Assembly (NCBI GenBank): GCA_006538405.1 | Contig: BJKQ01000008.1 | Location: forward strand, 1,054,001 to 1,118,000 | Length of the DNA: 64,000 nt | Source: Hansfordia pulvinata | Lineage: Eukaryota > Ascomycota > Sordariomycetes > Xylariales | Reading direction: 5' to 3' | Notes under the pieces: generated by a model | Told to the model about the DNA's origin: nothing | Seen by the model: the letters and a program-made list of their open reading frames with translations, nothing else | The model's database searches: none | Position numbers and translations under genes: made by a program | Shown: positions 11,836 to 22,973 of the stretch, piece after piece | How the letters are laid out: the number at the start of each line of letters is the position of its first letter | Position numbering within the stretch: position 1 is the stretch's first letter

Positions 11836-12910
11836 CAGTAAAACGTGCCTGCTTGCCTTGTCTCTGTCCCTGTGAACTACATCATTCTCTCAAGGATAGA
11901 GTATTCGTTTCATTTCAAAAGTGCCAGGAGCCCAACAGTTTCCCCTTCACATGCTAACCCGCAGGGGAGATTCGATTATCAATCACAACGATCGCAGAAC
12001 CGGCACACGAAGTATACTACTGCACAGTCTATGGTGTGTTTCGATTGGCATTCTTCCAGCTGGCATGCAACAGCGGGAGTCACTGATAGAGCAAGCCTTC
12101 GACGTCAAGTCAATGCACCTGCCCACCTAGGAACGTACCAATGTAAGTACCTAGGTAGCTTTGATGAGCGGATTCAGAGGCAACGAATGGCATGATGATG
12201 TTTCCATCCAGCGAGGCTGCGTCCCCTTCAAGGAGCCCGACTAGTTAGTTAGTTGTGGTCGCGATCGCGTGTCGGCCCAGTGGATCCCCTTTACACGCCC
12301 CCTCCCCCTCCCATCCTTCTCCAAGGCCCCTGCGAACGTGGGCTGTGATGCCGGGTTTCGCCACCTCGCCGGGCGGGCGCCGGGCGGCGCGCCTTGCAAT
12401 TTGCGAGATTGGCGAGTGACTGACTACCTACCTACGTACGGTTCACTTACAAAGCCAGCCCTAGCTTCGAAAGCCGCCTAGCCGCCTAGCCGGCGCGGCT
12501 GGTTGACGACTGGAGTAGTCGTACTGACCTAACATGACTGGTTCTTGCGGATCGCTTGACTTGGCGATGCGCGTAGGTCCTCCCCGTCCCACCCAAAGCG
12601 GCGATCCCACACCACGAAGAGGGGAGGCGGTATTCACCACACCAGTCATGCATGCCCTGGGGGCTGATGAGAGCCCGGGGAGGGAGAACCAGGGTCTGAG
12701 GGCCGTGCTCTCTTCTTCGAACAGGTTTCTGCCACTCATACGGGCGTAAGCGAGATAGGGCAGCACCTAGGGCTGAAAATGTAAGCACTTGCAGCCGCCG
12801 CCTGCTTCCCTGCCTCGTGGCGAATGGAAGGAGTCTGCGCACGCAGGGCAGGGCCTCTTCTCTTCTTTATCGCAGCTCAGCTGGGAGGAGGGAGAGTAGA
12901 GCAAGCGCCA

Positions 12911-12966
12911 GTACGAGTACTCGTAGCCCCAGATCCCCCACCCCTCCTCCTCCTACGAGTACTCGT
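12911..12966. repeat. Paired CGAGTACTCG palindromes
   Basis: Exact CGAGTACTCG at 12914-12923 (within GTACGAGTACTCGTA) and at 12956-12965 (within TACGAGTACTCGT), separated by a pyrimidine-rich spacer. Confidence 0.85.
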
Positions 12967-13149
12967 GGTCCCCGGCGTGAGACGATGCCCGGGGCCCCGG
13001 CTCAACAGGCTCAGCCCGGCCTATCCAAGGGCCTGGGCAGCCAGCGCCCTACGAGTACCTACCTTATGCAAGTACGAGCCAAGCAGTTCAAAGCGGCTTG
13101 TTGTCAGGGTCGACGGCCGGAAGCGTCGGGATGTCGGCTGGGCTGAGGT

Positions 13150-13158
13150 TATATATAA
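13150..13158 (+). promoter_or_regulatory. TATA-box-like element
   Basis: TATATATAA lies about 250 bp upstream of the MBL-fold start codon in otherwise GC-rich DNA, followed by a leader that reaches the ATG at 13409. Confidence 0.45.
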
Positions 13159-13408
13159 GGTCACCCGAGGCGCAGGGATCACCTCTACGGCCCGCTGACA
13201 ACTCTTCTCCGACTCCCTTCTCGCGTCCTCGAAGACGTTATTAGAGCAGTGAACGACCACGCGCTCTCGCGCCGCACCTTCGTCGTCTCACCACCGCGCC
13301 CCTGCGCCCCGCGACGGCTTCGCTCACACGGACGAGAACGAGGACGAGAACGATCAAGACTACAACGACATACGACATACGACAAAAACGGCCACGTAGC
13401 GAGGCACG

Positions 13409-14562
13409 ATGGCGGGGCCAGAGGAGCAGCGCGCCGCGGCGCTCCGGGCGCACCTGGCAGGCGGGCGGAAGACGAACGGCAGCGGCCGCGGCAGCGGGGC
13501 GCTACGGCCCATATTGACGAGCCTGAACGGCGACAACTCGTGGCTCATCTCATTCCCGCGCCCGGAGGCGGAGCGCGCCGCTACGGGGCGGGCCTACTTC
13601 CACCTGGTGCAGGACCCCTGGCTGGCCGGGGCCGCGACGACGTTCCACCGGTGGCTCGTCTGGATCGAGCTGGAGTGCGAGGCGGCGGCGGCCGACGGGG
13701 CCGCCGTCGACCGGTTGGTGCAGCAGATTGAGCGCGAGGCCCGCGGCGGCGGCGGGGGGACGGGGTCGCGGACGACGACGGCGACGGCGCGGCCGGGGCC
13801 GGGGCCTCGGTCGACGCCATCGCCATATGCGGCGACCTCTCGGACCACCTCAGCAAGGAGACGCTGCTGTCCTTCTCGCCGTCGATCCCGCTGCTGGCGA
13901 ACGCGCCGGCCAAGGCGACCATCGAGGCGTGGGGCCACTTCGACACGGTGCGGGAGATGAAGACGTGCGAGCTCGTCGAGGCGGGCTCCGCGGGGGCCGG
14001 CGGCGGCCAAGACGGCGGCGAGGCAAGCTTGGCGTGGCGGGCCGCGCACCCCGGCGAGGCGTCGCTGCCGCCGTGGCTGAGCATGATGCACGTGCCGGAG
14101 CCGGGCAAGACGGGCCTGAACTTTGGCGTGCTGACGGTGTGGTCGCATCACGACGAGGAGGAGGAGGGCGACGAGCCGGTCCACGAGGCCATCTTCGCGT
14201 GCCCGCACGGCTTCGACACGGGCGCGCCGTCGTTCGAGCCGCTGGTGCGCGCCCCGGGCTTGCGCATGCTGCTCATGCTGCACCCGCTCAAGGACAACTA
14301 CGCCTTCGGGCACTTTGTGACGTGGGGCGTGGGCAACGGGCTCGCGATCGAGCGGCGCGCCCGCCCGCGGTACTGGGTCAACACGCACAACAGCGCGCTC
14401 GCGTACACCGGGTTCGTCATGTGGTTCGTCCGCGACGACTTCCGCACGCTCGAGGACGGCTTGCGGCAGGAGGCCGAGGCGCGCAGGGCCGAGGGCAAGG
14501 CGCCCCTCGGGAGGCCCAACTTCTTCAACGTGGCCAACGGCGAGTGCATGGTGCTTGAGTAG
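13409..14562 (+). CDS. Metallo-beta-lactamase-fold protein (frame interrupted by one missing base)
   Basis: Starts MAGPEEQRAAALR. The first frame carries SLNGDNSWLISFPRP and FHLVQDPWL; the second frame, from about 13760, carries VDAIAICGDLSDHLSKETLL, AKATIEAWGHFDTV and the C-terminal half to MVLE-stop. Both halves belong together. They are offset by one base at a run of six G (13754-13759), and the total length (1154 nt) is one short of a multiple of three; one more G would give 384 residues. Fungal MBL-fold relatives usually have a metal motif resembling SHEFxDH at this place. Here it reads C141-G-D-L-S-D-H147, so at least the first histidine ligand is missing, which makes hydrolase activity doubtful. 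Domain assignment is from overall pattern, and substrate is unknown. No signal peptide. The gap is probably a sequencing error (see findings). Confidence 0.68.
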
Positions 14563-17500
14563 GTAGGGAGGCAGCAGAGAGGGAGGCGGGGGTTGGTGAG
14601 GCGTCTGAGCCACATAGGATAGAGACCGGTGGGGGACTGCACGCAGCATTTCGAATTATTGGGCCTTGGATTGATTGGAAGCGATCTTCCCTGGTCTTTC
14701 GTGAGAACTTCGTGGACTCTGGATGAACACGTAACTTTGCACGATTCGACGAGCGGCTTCCGTGTTGATGTGGCTACAAGCACTGTGCCACACTCGCGAC
14801 TATCATGAACAATCTCCACAGACCGTTGGATATAATAAATACTAGGTAACCGCTGGTGGCGTCTCGACAGCTGCGACCTTTCCCCACACAAAGAGGTCGG
14901 CTGCCAGAGTGCACAGAATTTGAGCGTGGTATCACCAGAAGCGGGAACCCTGGCTAGAAACTTGAAATGCGGTTTCCTCAGTGCAGAAGCTTACTACTAG
15001 AATCCGGTCAGACCGATATGGCTTTGGTCGCGTCCCATTGGGGAGGAACCCAGAGTCTCAAAGGAAGCCCAATGCTGTAGGTCCAATGGCGAGGGCCTTT
15101 CGTTGGCGCTGCACTCTTTGCCGCATACACCCGAGACCAGGTTTGTCAACCGCCTTGGAATCCGGGTAACCAGGTAGGGCGAGACGAGAGCATCGCCATA
15201 TTGGACTCGGGAAAAAGCCCAAGCGCATGTGCCACACTTTCTGGGTCTCAAGCTGTGTCCTGGCAACAACGGAATCCACTGTGATAGAAATGCCAAAACC
15301 AACGTGACTTCTTTCAGGTCCTTTGTCCTTATTTTTAAAGAACACTGCTATTGTTGACTGCGGCCATGAGCTGGAGGGAGATGAGGCTCCTACAGCGACT
15401 GCAACGTATCCTCGTTCAAGGTCGGAAACACTATTCGTTGTGTTGCGTGCCCGGAACCACTGTGCCCTCTTGTTCTTGTTCCGTTTCAGGTTCCGTATAT
15501 ACGGTAGTAAGCCAGGCAGCAGTCTGAGAAATGGAAGTTGATGGATCAAGCAACGAGAAGAACGAGCATCAACAGGGGCACAGCAGAAGCGTGAGAAGAA
15601 CAGTGAAGGCGCAGGCGCGAGTCTGAGCACCTTACTTGAATGAAGTAATAGCGAAAGCCACCAAACACATAAGCCAAGAGCAGCGTCCGGTTCCAGCATT
15701 ACGAGTGCGGGGACTGGTTTCTGAACGTGAAAGCCCGAGATGGTGGGCAGCGAGACATTTTATACACTCCGTACCTGCAGTCTCAAACGAGAGCACCTGA
15801 GGGCATCTGACGACGGGAAACGGATTGTTGTTTGAGCTCGGGTTTGTTTACTCGTACCTGTGCTGCTCAGTATTGGATTGGTGCTCATCAGCATTGGCGG
15901 AGTAACGGAGTCGGAGTGCCAGGTGCCAAAGGCAGACATGACCTGACCCACAGCCCGTTACGAGTGGCCCGCCTGCGGTACATATCTTTTGGACCTGGAG
16001 GTACATACGAGTATCATCAGTTGGCCGGGGTTTGATTGGAAGGACGGAAGGTCATCTGGAACGCGACCTGACTCCTTCTCGTACGGTTAGGCATTTGCAC
16101 AAGATCCGTGTCCACCGTATCCGCGATCCGTACCGGACGGAGAACTCTCACATACAAGTATTGTTTCACAGAGCACGGGCATGTGCCGAATTGGAGGCGT
16201 GGCAAGGCACGAGCGCCAGCTGCCCCGAGCGAGCCACCATTGGTGTTTGGGGCGAGTTTTGGGTTTCTACCGCGACGCAGTGCGGCCGGGAGCACCCTTG
16301 AAGTGGGACTTGGATCGGACAAGGTCCATAGTAAACGGGCGGGCTTCTTCTGGCTGGAGGGACGGGAGCCTCACCCTACGAGTTGGGTACCTGACCTTAG
16401 CACAGGTAGGTGCTCGTACAACCAGGTGACGGTCGTCCGAGTATGACAATGCGATGCCCACACACATGCATGCATGCAACGTAGGGTTTGCCCAGCAACA
16501 TGCCAGAGCACGGCACAGTGGGCGGCGGAGCGGGTGCAGACGCAGCGAGTTCGGTGGCTAGGTAAGTTAGGTATGTAGTAATGGCCCTGCGAGTGGAAAA
16601 TGCACGTGAGCGGTACTCGTAGTAAGGAATAGGGGCGTCGTAAAAAAGAACAAAGACGAAGAATGGTGCACCGCCTCACCCAAGTTCGTGATGGGGGTTG
16701 CAGAGTGAGACTGCCAGCCTATTTTTGGCGCTGGCGCGACGCCAACCGGCCGTGAACACGAAGATCGATGGGAATCCAGCCCCGTACCGGCATCCATGCC
16801 ACCGCATCTACGAGTACCCGGCCGCACCTACGAGGGCGGTGCGTACGAGTGTACCTAACCTGGTAAGGTATCTGGCGGAGTACAGGGTTCGGGTTCTCCC
16901 CGCAGGCACCTGGGGCATAGGTTACTGGTATTCACCCAGGAGGTACTCGTATGTCAGGGGCCAGACGGGCCTGGGTTCCATCGGGTGGGACTCGTAGGCT
17001 CCGCTCTCTAGACACAGGGCATGTGAGGGCCTCTGGCAGCAGACTCCGGGGCTCCATGGTCACTGTGAGCCGACTGGGAATTGTCCATCACGGGCTTCTC
17101 CGACGGGCCAAACACGCCTTCAGGGCTGCTGGGTGGGCTCCTCGTTAGAGGTTGTCGCCGCCGCAGTGCACGCCGCCAAGCCGCTCCAGTGCGTTGTTGG
17201 CTCTTCCACTCTACGAGCATGACCGGCCCATGGTTGGCGTCTGGCGCGGTACTCATGCGAGAACTCCATCTGCCTCGTACGCGTACTCGTGCCCGGACAC
17301 CCCAGCAATCAGCGTCGACGCCGCCCCCCTCACCCCCTCTATTGATTTTTGTTCGATTTTCGACCCTGGGCCCCACGGCCTCGTGTTTCTGTCAGAAGCC
17401 TGGGGACTGCTCGTATCTGTGCACACTGCTCGTACCGCCACTGGCCCTGGACCTGACAGTGCCCAGTAGTGGGTCTAGCCGCCCTGGGCAACTGACTGTT

Positions 17501-18782
17501 GCCGCGTCGCCCCGGGCTAAAACCGTGTCCAGGCGTGTCTGGTGGGTGGGAAGGAAGAGATTTATCGTCCAGCTATCGAAACGTCCTCGAGATCTGAGAC
17601 GGGCATCCACGGGCTCCAGCTACCCAAACTGGGATGGGAGTACGAGTACATGCCATGGCAAGTTAGGTCCCGCGTGAAAAAGTACCGGTACGCCGCTCTC
17701 TGCTGGATCGACTCTGCGTGCCCATATGAATTCGCGCCATACCGCATTGTCTCGCGACAGCGGCATCCGCCACTCTCGTACCGGTACCCAGATCGCCGTC
17801 TCGTGTTGGATCCTGCGACGCCGTGCATGGGCTTGTTGCTTCCAGCCAGCCCGTGGTTTGGGCTTGTTGCTTCCAGCCAGCCTGTGGTTGGGCCTGCCAG
17901 CCCGTGCCTGCCGTGCGTGCCTCGGGCGAGGTGGGCATGCTGCCGCACCCACAGCCCAGCGTTACGGATACGGAGGCACAGGGTGGGCTGGGTCGGATGT
18001 GCAGCACGTAGGTAGCCAGCCTGCTTACCCCATGTGTACACGAGCCGGCACGTTGTGAGCCCACCCAGAAAAGGTATCCGCTAGGTACCCGCACATCCAC
18101 CCCGGGCTCCGTTTGGGGATCCCTTCGCAGTCGGCGGCGCCAGCGTCCGGGCCTCGCCTCGCCTGTCCTGCTTTCATCTTCCACTCGTACATCCCGTTCG
18201 GCTCTTGCCTGGCTTTGCATCTTTTCCCCATCACCGCCTCTGTCTGCCATCCACCACCAGGACTCCCCACAGACCTTTTCTCTCGCTGCGTCTGTGTCGA
18301 TTCCGCCATTCGCTTTTCACGTCGCCAACTCTGCCGCTGCCGTTGCCACTGCACCTAATACCACCTACTCGCATCAAATAATCAACCTCTCAGAGGACCA
18401 TCGTTGCCCACCACTCGCTCCGCCCGAGACAGCGTGCCCGCCCTTTACTGCCGCAGCCTGTCTCTCCTTGGCTGGCCATCACACAAGCCGCCACAGCCAT
18501 CCCACCTGCACCTCGTGCATCCGGTTTGCTTTTCCCGACGCCCGGTAATCACAACCGACCCAGCCACTGTAGCACCCCCTTTCGCACCACAAACAAAGGG
18601 TTTGCCATCACTTCCAGCCTCGACATCCATCGCCAGACTCTGCGATCCTCGCCCGACGCCGCTCATCCCGCCCCCCTGCTCTGCTCTGGGCTTTACTGCC
18701 TGTGACTCCAAGCGGCCAGCCCTCGGTCCTTGCTGCCACCGAACATTGTCGTTTCTTTCACCACATACCACACACCGCAGCC
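14563..18782. other. Gene-poor intergenic region (4.2 kb)
   Basis: Holds the 3' end of the MBL-fold gene (AATAAA at 14834-14839), many TACTCGTA/TACGAGTA words, a two-copy 31-bp tandem repeat at 17829, and from about 18150 a pyrimidine-rich leader of the DUF7137 gene. A 213-codon minus-strand frame at 15058-15699 has no recognisable domain. I see no supported gene. Confidence 0.55.
17829..17890. repeat. 31-bp tandem repeat, two copies
   Basis: Two 31-nt copies beginning GGGCTTGTTGCTTCCAGCC, differing at one base (CCGTGG versus CTGTGG). The flanks contain degenerate partial copies (GCCTGCCAGCC). No coding role seen. Confidence 0.75.
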
Positions 18783-19729
18783 ATGAGAGGGGCACGAGGA
18801 CTCGGTCAATTTCTGACCATCATTGCTGCCCTAACGCCTATTGCGTCGGCATGGCAGTTCCCTCACGACAACAGTGATCTTGTCGTCCGCCAGGATGGTG
18901 AGTCTCCTTTCGCGTATCTACCCAGCTTCGTTCCATTTGCTCACACCAAGTAGACGCCGACACTGCATCGCCAACCTCGGACGCCACGTCTGACGCGACG
19001 TCTGATGCCACATCCGACGCCACGGAATCCCCGACCGACGACGCAAAGACAACCGACGACGCAAAGACGACCGACGCACCCCAGACGACCGACGGCCCCG
19101 ACTCGACCAACCTGAACACCGGCGGCAAGTCGGGAACCACCGCGACGAAGACCGACGGCGACAACAAAAACTCGACTTCTCACAGCAAGACCTATGACCA
19201 ACTCGATGGGGCTGGCGGTGTTGCCATGATCACGCCCGCTACTACAGACGGAACGCAGCTGTACAAGATCGAGAACCCGACCCCCATCACCTGGGTCTGG
19301 AACTACACCTCCCTCCAGGGCAAGCCCAATGCCATCGATGTCGTCGTGTCTTGCTCGACCGCCTCGGCGTCCTGGACCCTGACGCAAAACATGACTTTCG
19401 AGCCCACTGCCACTTTCCACTGGGACACCAAGAAATTCCAGGAGAAGAATGTCGAGCAACAGCTCCTCACCGAGATGTACACGCTCATCATCTACGACTC
19501 GGAGTCCTCCATCAGTGCTACGGCCGAGCCTGGCTACCTCGCTCCCTTTGATGGGTTCCAGTTCGGCCTTTACACGGGCCAGCCCTACTCGGACCTCAAT
19601 GAATGGAGCTGCGTTACCTGCAATGGGGCGGGTCTCGTGGGCCAAGCACTTGGTTTCGTCTTCACCATGGGCATGATTACCGTCCTCAGCTTCACGTGGT
19701 TTGTCGCCGGTTTCGGTGGTCTGACATAG
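18783..19729 (+). CDS. DUF7137-type secreted or membrane-anchored protein
   Basis: Two exons (18783-18897 and 18954-19729) joined by a 56-nt GTGAGT..TAG intron give 296 residues. An N-terminal signal peptide (MRGARGLGQFLTIIAALTP, cleavage near ASAWQ) is followed by a Ser/Thr/Asp-rich spacer with four tandem SDAT units and KTTD repeats, likely O-glycosylated. The conserved domain starts near GGVAMITPA and includes WVWNYTSLQGKPNAIDV, the signature I associate with DUF7137 proteins. The C-terminus is one hydrophobic helix (GLVGQALGFVFTMGMITVL), giving a type I membrane topology. The role in wall or surface biology is an inference; no catalytic motif is visible. Confidence 0.82.
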
Positions 19730-20583
19730 CCAACCGACCCTCCATAATCATGCTCAAGATGTGCTTCTACACATCTCATGCGGCTGGACCCTCTATTTAA
19801 ATTGCATATACACATTTTTGCGGAGACGAGACTCCGGAACTAGCGATCATAATTCACATATTCCTGTTTGGAATCATCTTGCCCTTTTGGTCTTCGGCGA
19901 GGAGATGGGCGAGAACATACACTGGGCGTTGGAAATGGCCTTTTGATGGCCGCTCTCTCATTTTGGATAGGCATACTCGTGGGAAGGAAGCCGGTGTCAG
20001 GAAGCCAGGGAAGAAAACTTGAGTCGGTCACGTTGCTTCAGCAGTTACCGACCCAGTTGCACGGCGAAATGGAGGGGGCCTCCCTGCTGCGCTGGACGAA
20101 CGGAGTCCTGGTGGACCTTGGACACTACGATACAGAACAATACAATAACCTAATATTTCTCCAACCACGCCTAAAAATCCACGTGCGAGATTCAAATACA
20201 CTTGAAGTACATGTGAGGGAGAAGTCTGCGATTTGGGCAAATATTGCGAAGTATTCCGGTATTCTATTCTATGCCGCCTTCTACTTTGAGGAGCCCCCTA
20301 ATGGTGGGAAGACCGATCCAGATTGTGCCACGTCGGGTCAGCCTGGATACGTCTTCTTCTTTATACAGGGTAGATCTTGCGTGTGCCCCCAGCCGTGGTA
20401 AATCGGGCTTGAGCCGGAACCCCACCGCTCGAAATAAACCCGGGGTTTTAACTATGAAGTAGGTCGACCTTCGATATATACGAAGGGAAATTGTTTCTCG
20501 CACAGACAATAGTCGTCCGGCGCACCCCTGTTTTGGGTATCGAATCCTGCGGGGCTTGCAGGATAAGCCAAGCCCCCCTCCCT
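19730..20583. other. Convergent intergenic region
   Basis: Shared 3' flank of the DUF7137 gene (+) and the CDK gene (-). A 177-codon plus frame at 19868-20401 has no family resemblance. Nothing else supported. Confidence 0.6.
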
Positions 20584-21823
20584 TCAGACCATGCGCAGCG
20601 CGAAACCCGCGCCGCGCTCCTCGCGGTCGCGGCCTGCGAAGACGCCGCTGAAGTCGAGGGCGGCGGCGGCCTGCTGCTGAGAGGCGCCGCGGCCGGGCGC
20701 GTCGGGGGTGTCGTGGCGGCGGCGGCGCTGCTGCTCGCGGCCTGCCTTGCTCGGGAAGGTGGGGAAGAGGGCCTCGTGCTTCGGGCGGGGGTCCTGGCGG
20801 AAGAAGTCGTGGGCTAGAACGTCCCGGGCCGAGGGGCGGCCGGCGGGGTCGAGGGAGAGGAGGGACGCCAGCAGGGTGCAGCCCGAGGTGGTCAGGAGGG
20901 GGAAGCGGGCGCGGATCAGGGAGGCTGTCTGTGAAGAGGAGGATGAGGATGAGGAAGAGGGGGGAGCTTGAGAGAGCGGGCGTGGGGCAGGCGGCGGAAG
21001 CCGGGCCACGAGTCGTCTGTCGGGGTGCCGCACAGCTCGAAGATGCGCGCCAGCTCGTCGACCTCGTTGCGCCCCTGGAGCAGGGGCTCCCGCGTCAGCA
21101 GCTCGCCGAAGATGCAGCCGACGCTCCACATGTCGACAGCGGTCCCGTAGGTGCGGGTGCCAAGCAGCAGCTCGGGGGCGCGGTACCAGAGCGTGACGAC
21201 GAGCGGGGTCAGGCGGGCGGGTTTCGGGTCGCCGGCGTAGCGGGCCATGCCAAAGTCGGCGATCTTGAGGGTGCCGCGGTTGTTGAGCAGCAGGTTGGAC
21301 GTCTTGAGGTCGCGGTGCAGGACCCAGCGGTCGTGCAGGTAGGCGACGCCCGCCGACAGCTGCAGCAGTAGCGTCTTGACTTCGGACGCCAGGAAGGGCT
21401 CGGGCATGTCCTCGAGCACGCTCTTGAGGTCGTGCTCGAGGAATTCGAGGACAAGAAAGATATTATTGTCGACTCGGAGAGGGGAGGGCGTTTCGTCTGG
21501 GTCGTCGTCGTCGCCGTCTGGGTCGTGACTGTTGCCTATGTCGTTGGGGCTCGGGTTGCCCACCACCACCTCGTGCAGACGCACGACGTTGCGGTGGGCG
21601 CAGTCCTTGAGGATCTGCATCTCGCGCAAGCCCGTCTCGGGCAGACCGGCGCGGTCTGCCGCGTCCACCTTGAGCCGCTTGAGCGCCACCACGCGCCCGG
21701 AGCGGACGTCGCGCGCGCGCGCCACCCAGCCGTACGCGCCCTCCTCAATGTCGTTGAGCTTGTCGTAGTTGTCGACGCCGCGCGCGCGCCCGAACCCGCC
21801 GTCCGCTTCGAATCGGAGCAGTT

Positions 21824-21855
<32 letters not shown>

Positions 21856-22190
21856 TTTTTTGAGGAGCCTGCTGCTCTGCTTCTGCCGCCTTCGCCCTCG
21901 CGTTGGCCGCCCGCCGTAGGGTCCGGGGTGACCTTGCGGCGCTTCGCGGGCGGATGGCCACCGCCGCCGCTGGGGTCCTCCACGCCATCGCCGGGTGCGT
22001 GTAGGTGCTGTTGCTGGGTGTCCTGGTCCAGCGCAGCCTGCTCGAGGCGCTTCTTTTTGGCTTCTTCCTCAGCGGCGGCCTTGCGCAGCTTCTCGGCCTT
22101 CAGACGCTTCTTCTCCTCCTTTTCGCGCTTGCGCTGGGCGTCGAGGGCAGCGTCCTCCTCCGTGTCGGCCCACCGCGACTTGCTCGCCAT
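20584..22190 (-). CDS. CDK10/11-type cyclin-dependent kinase (Ppk23-like), frame one base short
   Basis: Ser/Thr kinase of the CDK family. A charged Lys/Glu-rich N-terminus with an (SN)n tract precedes the kinase domain: glycine loop IEEGAYGWVARARD (~148-161), catalytic Lys at 171 (VVALKRLK), PITSLRE-like helix GLPETGLREMQIL (182-194), HRDLKTSNLL (D294), DFG at 312-314, activation segment ARLTPLVVTLWYRAPELLLG, and the CDK C-lobe WSVGCIFGELL. An acidic insert (DPDGDDDDPDE, ~223-233) sits between the helix and hinge. After SLKLP (~410) the frame breaks; the C-lobe resumes one base over as QTASLIRARFPLL and ends GVFAGRDREERGAGFALRMV. The switch lies at six C on the coding strand (20959-20964). 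The 1607-nt length is one short of 536 codons. It has no introns. Probable nuclear role in transcription or splicing control is by family. Confidence 0.85.
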
Positions 22191-22973
22191 GGCGGGAGGT
22201 TGATGGGCTTCGCCAGCCGGGGATCCGGGTCGGGGGGGAGGGGGGGGGGGGGGGGGGAATGGTTGGCGAGCAGCTCGGGGCGGGCGCAGGGTGGCAATAG
22301 CTAATCGCCGACTGGAAGTTGTCGAATTGGCAAGGAAAGGCGACTCGTGGGTTTACAAGACGTGGCCGGATAAATTTCTTGATGTCGGGTCGTGTCGAAG
22401 GAGGTATCGTACGTTAGGTAACTTCCAGTGTACTGAGAAGTGCCAATGTAGAAGAGGGGGGTATCCAATTGTTGATGTGGCAGTGGCAACTTGAAGAGAT
22501 TCAATGTTCCAGCGATGCTCAGGTGGGAGAATGATGTCAAAGCGAAGTCGCGACTACCCACTCCGTCACTCTGGATGACGACTGACGGACGGATTGGCAG
22601 CTACGGGTACGGAGTACGAGTTACCTACGGTGCTACGTACGCCTCTGACCAGGTACTCCGTAGATTCGGGCGGCAGGCGCAGCCCGGCAGCGCAGCGCGA
22701 GCGCAGAGCCTCGAAAATTGATGCGGGCGGCGCAAAAGTGGGCCCGGGCCTCGTCCGCGTCGACCGCCGATCCGCATCAATGATACCAGACTCTATGCCA
22801 TCCCGATCAACTACGTGACCTCACTTTGCTGCATATATCGTCGCCCCGGTCCCGCACCGATAGGAGAGCGATCGCCCGTTCCCGAGTGTTCACTCTCCGG
22901 CCTCTGTGAATCGACAGGAAGAAGAGAAGAAAACGAGAGAAAACAAAAACAGCAGCAGCAGATTCCCCCAGTC
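22191..22973. other. Divergent promoter region of the CDK and NDUFAF7 genes
   Basis: Contains long G runs close to the CDK start, GTACGGAGTACGAG-type words near 22610, and the A-rich leader (AAACAAAAACAGCAGCAGCAG) just upstream of the NDUFAF7-type ATG. No coding region seen. Confidence 0.6.
22232..22257. repeat. Long G run (G7-A-G18), C run on the CDK coding strand
   Basis: Seven G, one A, then eighteen G, lying 42-67 bp upstream of the CDK start codon, in its leader or core promoter. Exact length is uncertain because homopolymers seem under-called in this window. It could form a G-quadruplex on the plus strand. Confidence 0.85.

Larger units (their letters stand above)
11773..13408. other. 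Intergenic region with palindromes and a TATA box
   Basis: 3' end of the Zn2Cys6 gene (AATAAAA at 11829) and promoter of the MBL-fold gene. It carries two CGAGTACTCG palindromes within 55 bp, CCTACCTACGTACG-type words near 12425, and a TATATATAA box. I see no coding region. Confidence 0.6.

Noticed and set aside
15058..15699. 213-codon minus-strand frame with a hydrophobic start
   Set aside because: A weak signal-peptide-like start but no further structure, and no splice or promoter support.
17829..17890. Possible CRISPR-like or phage repeat
   Set aside because: Only two adjacent copies with no spacers, in a eukaryotic genome.
20959..20964. Intron or programmed frameshift in the CDK gene
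   Set aside because: A CTCTTCACAG acceptor-like site exists, but no donor lies at a workable distance; one missing base explains it and matches four other genes.
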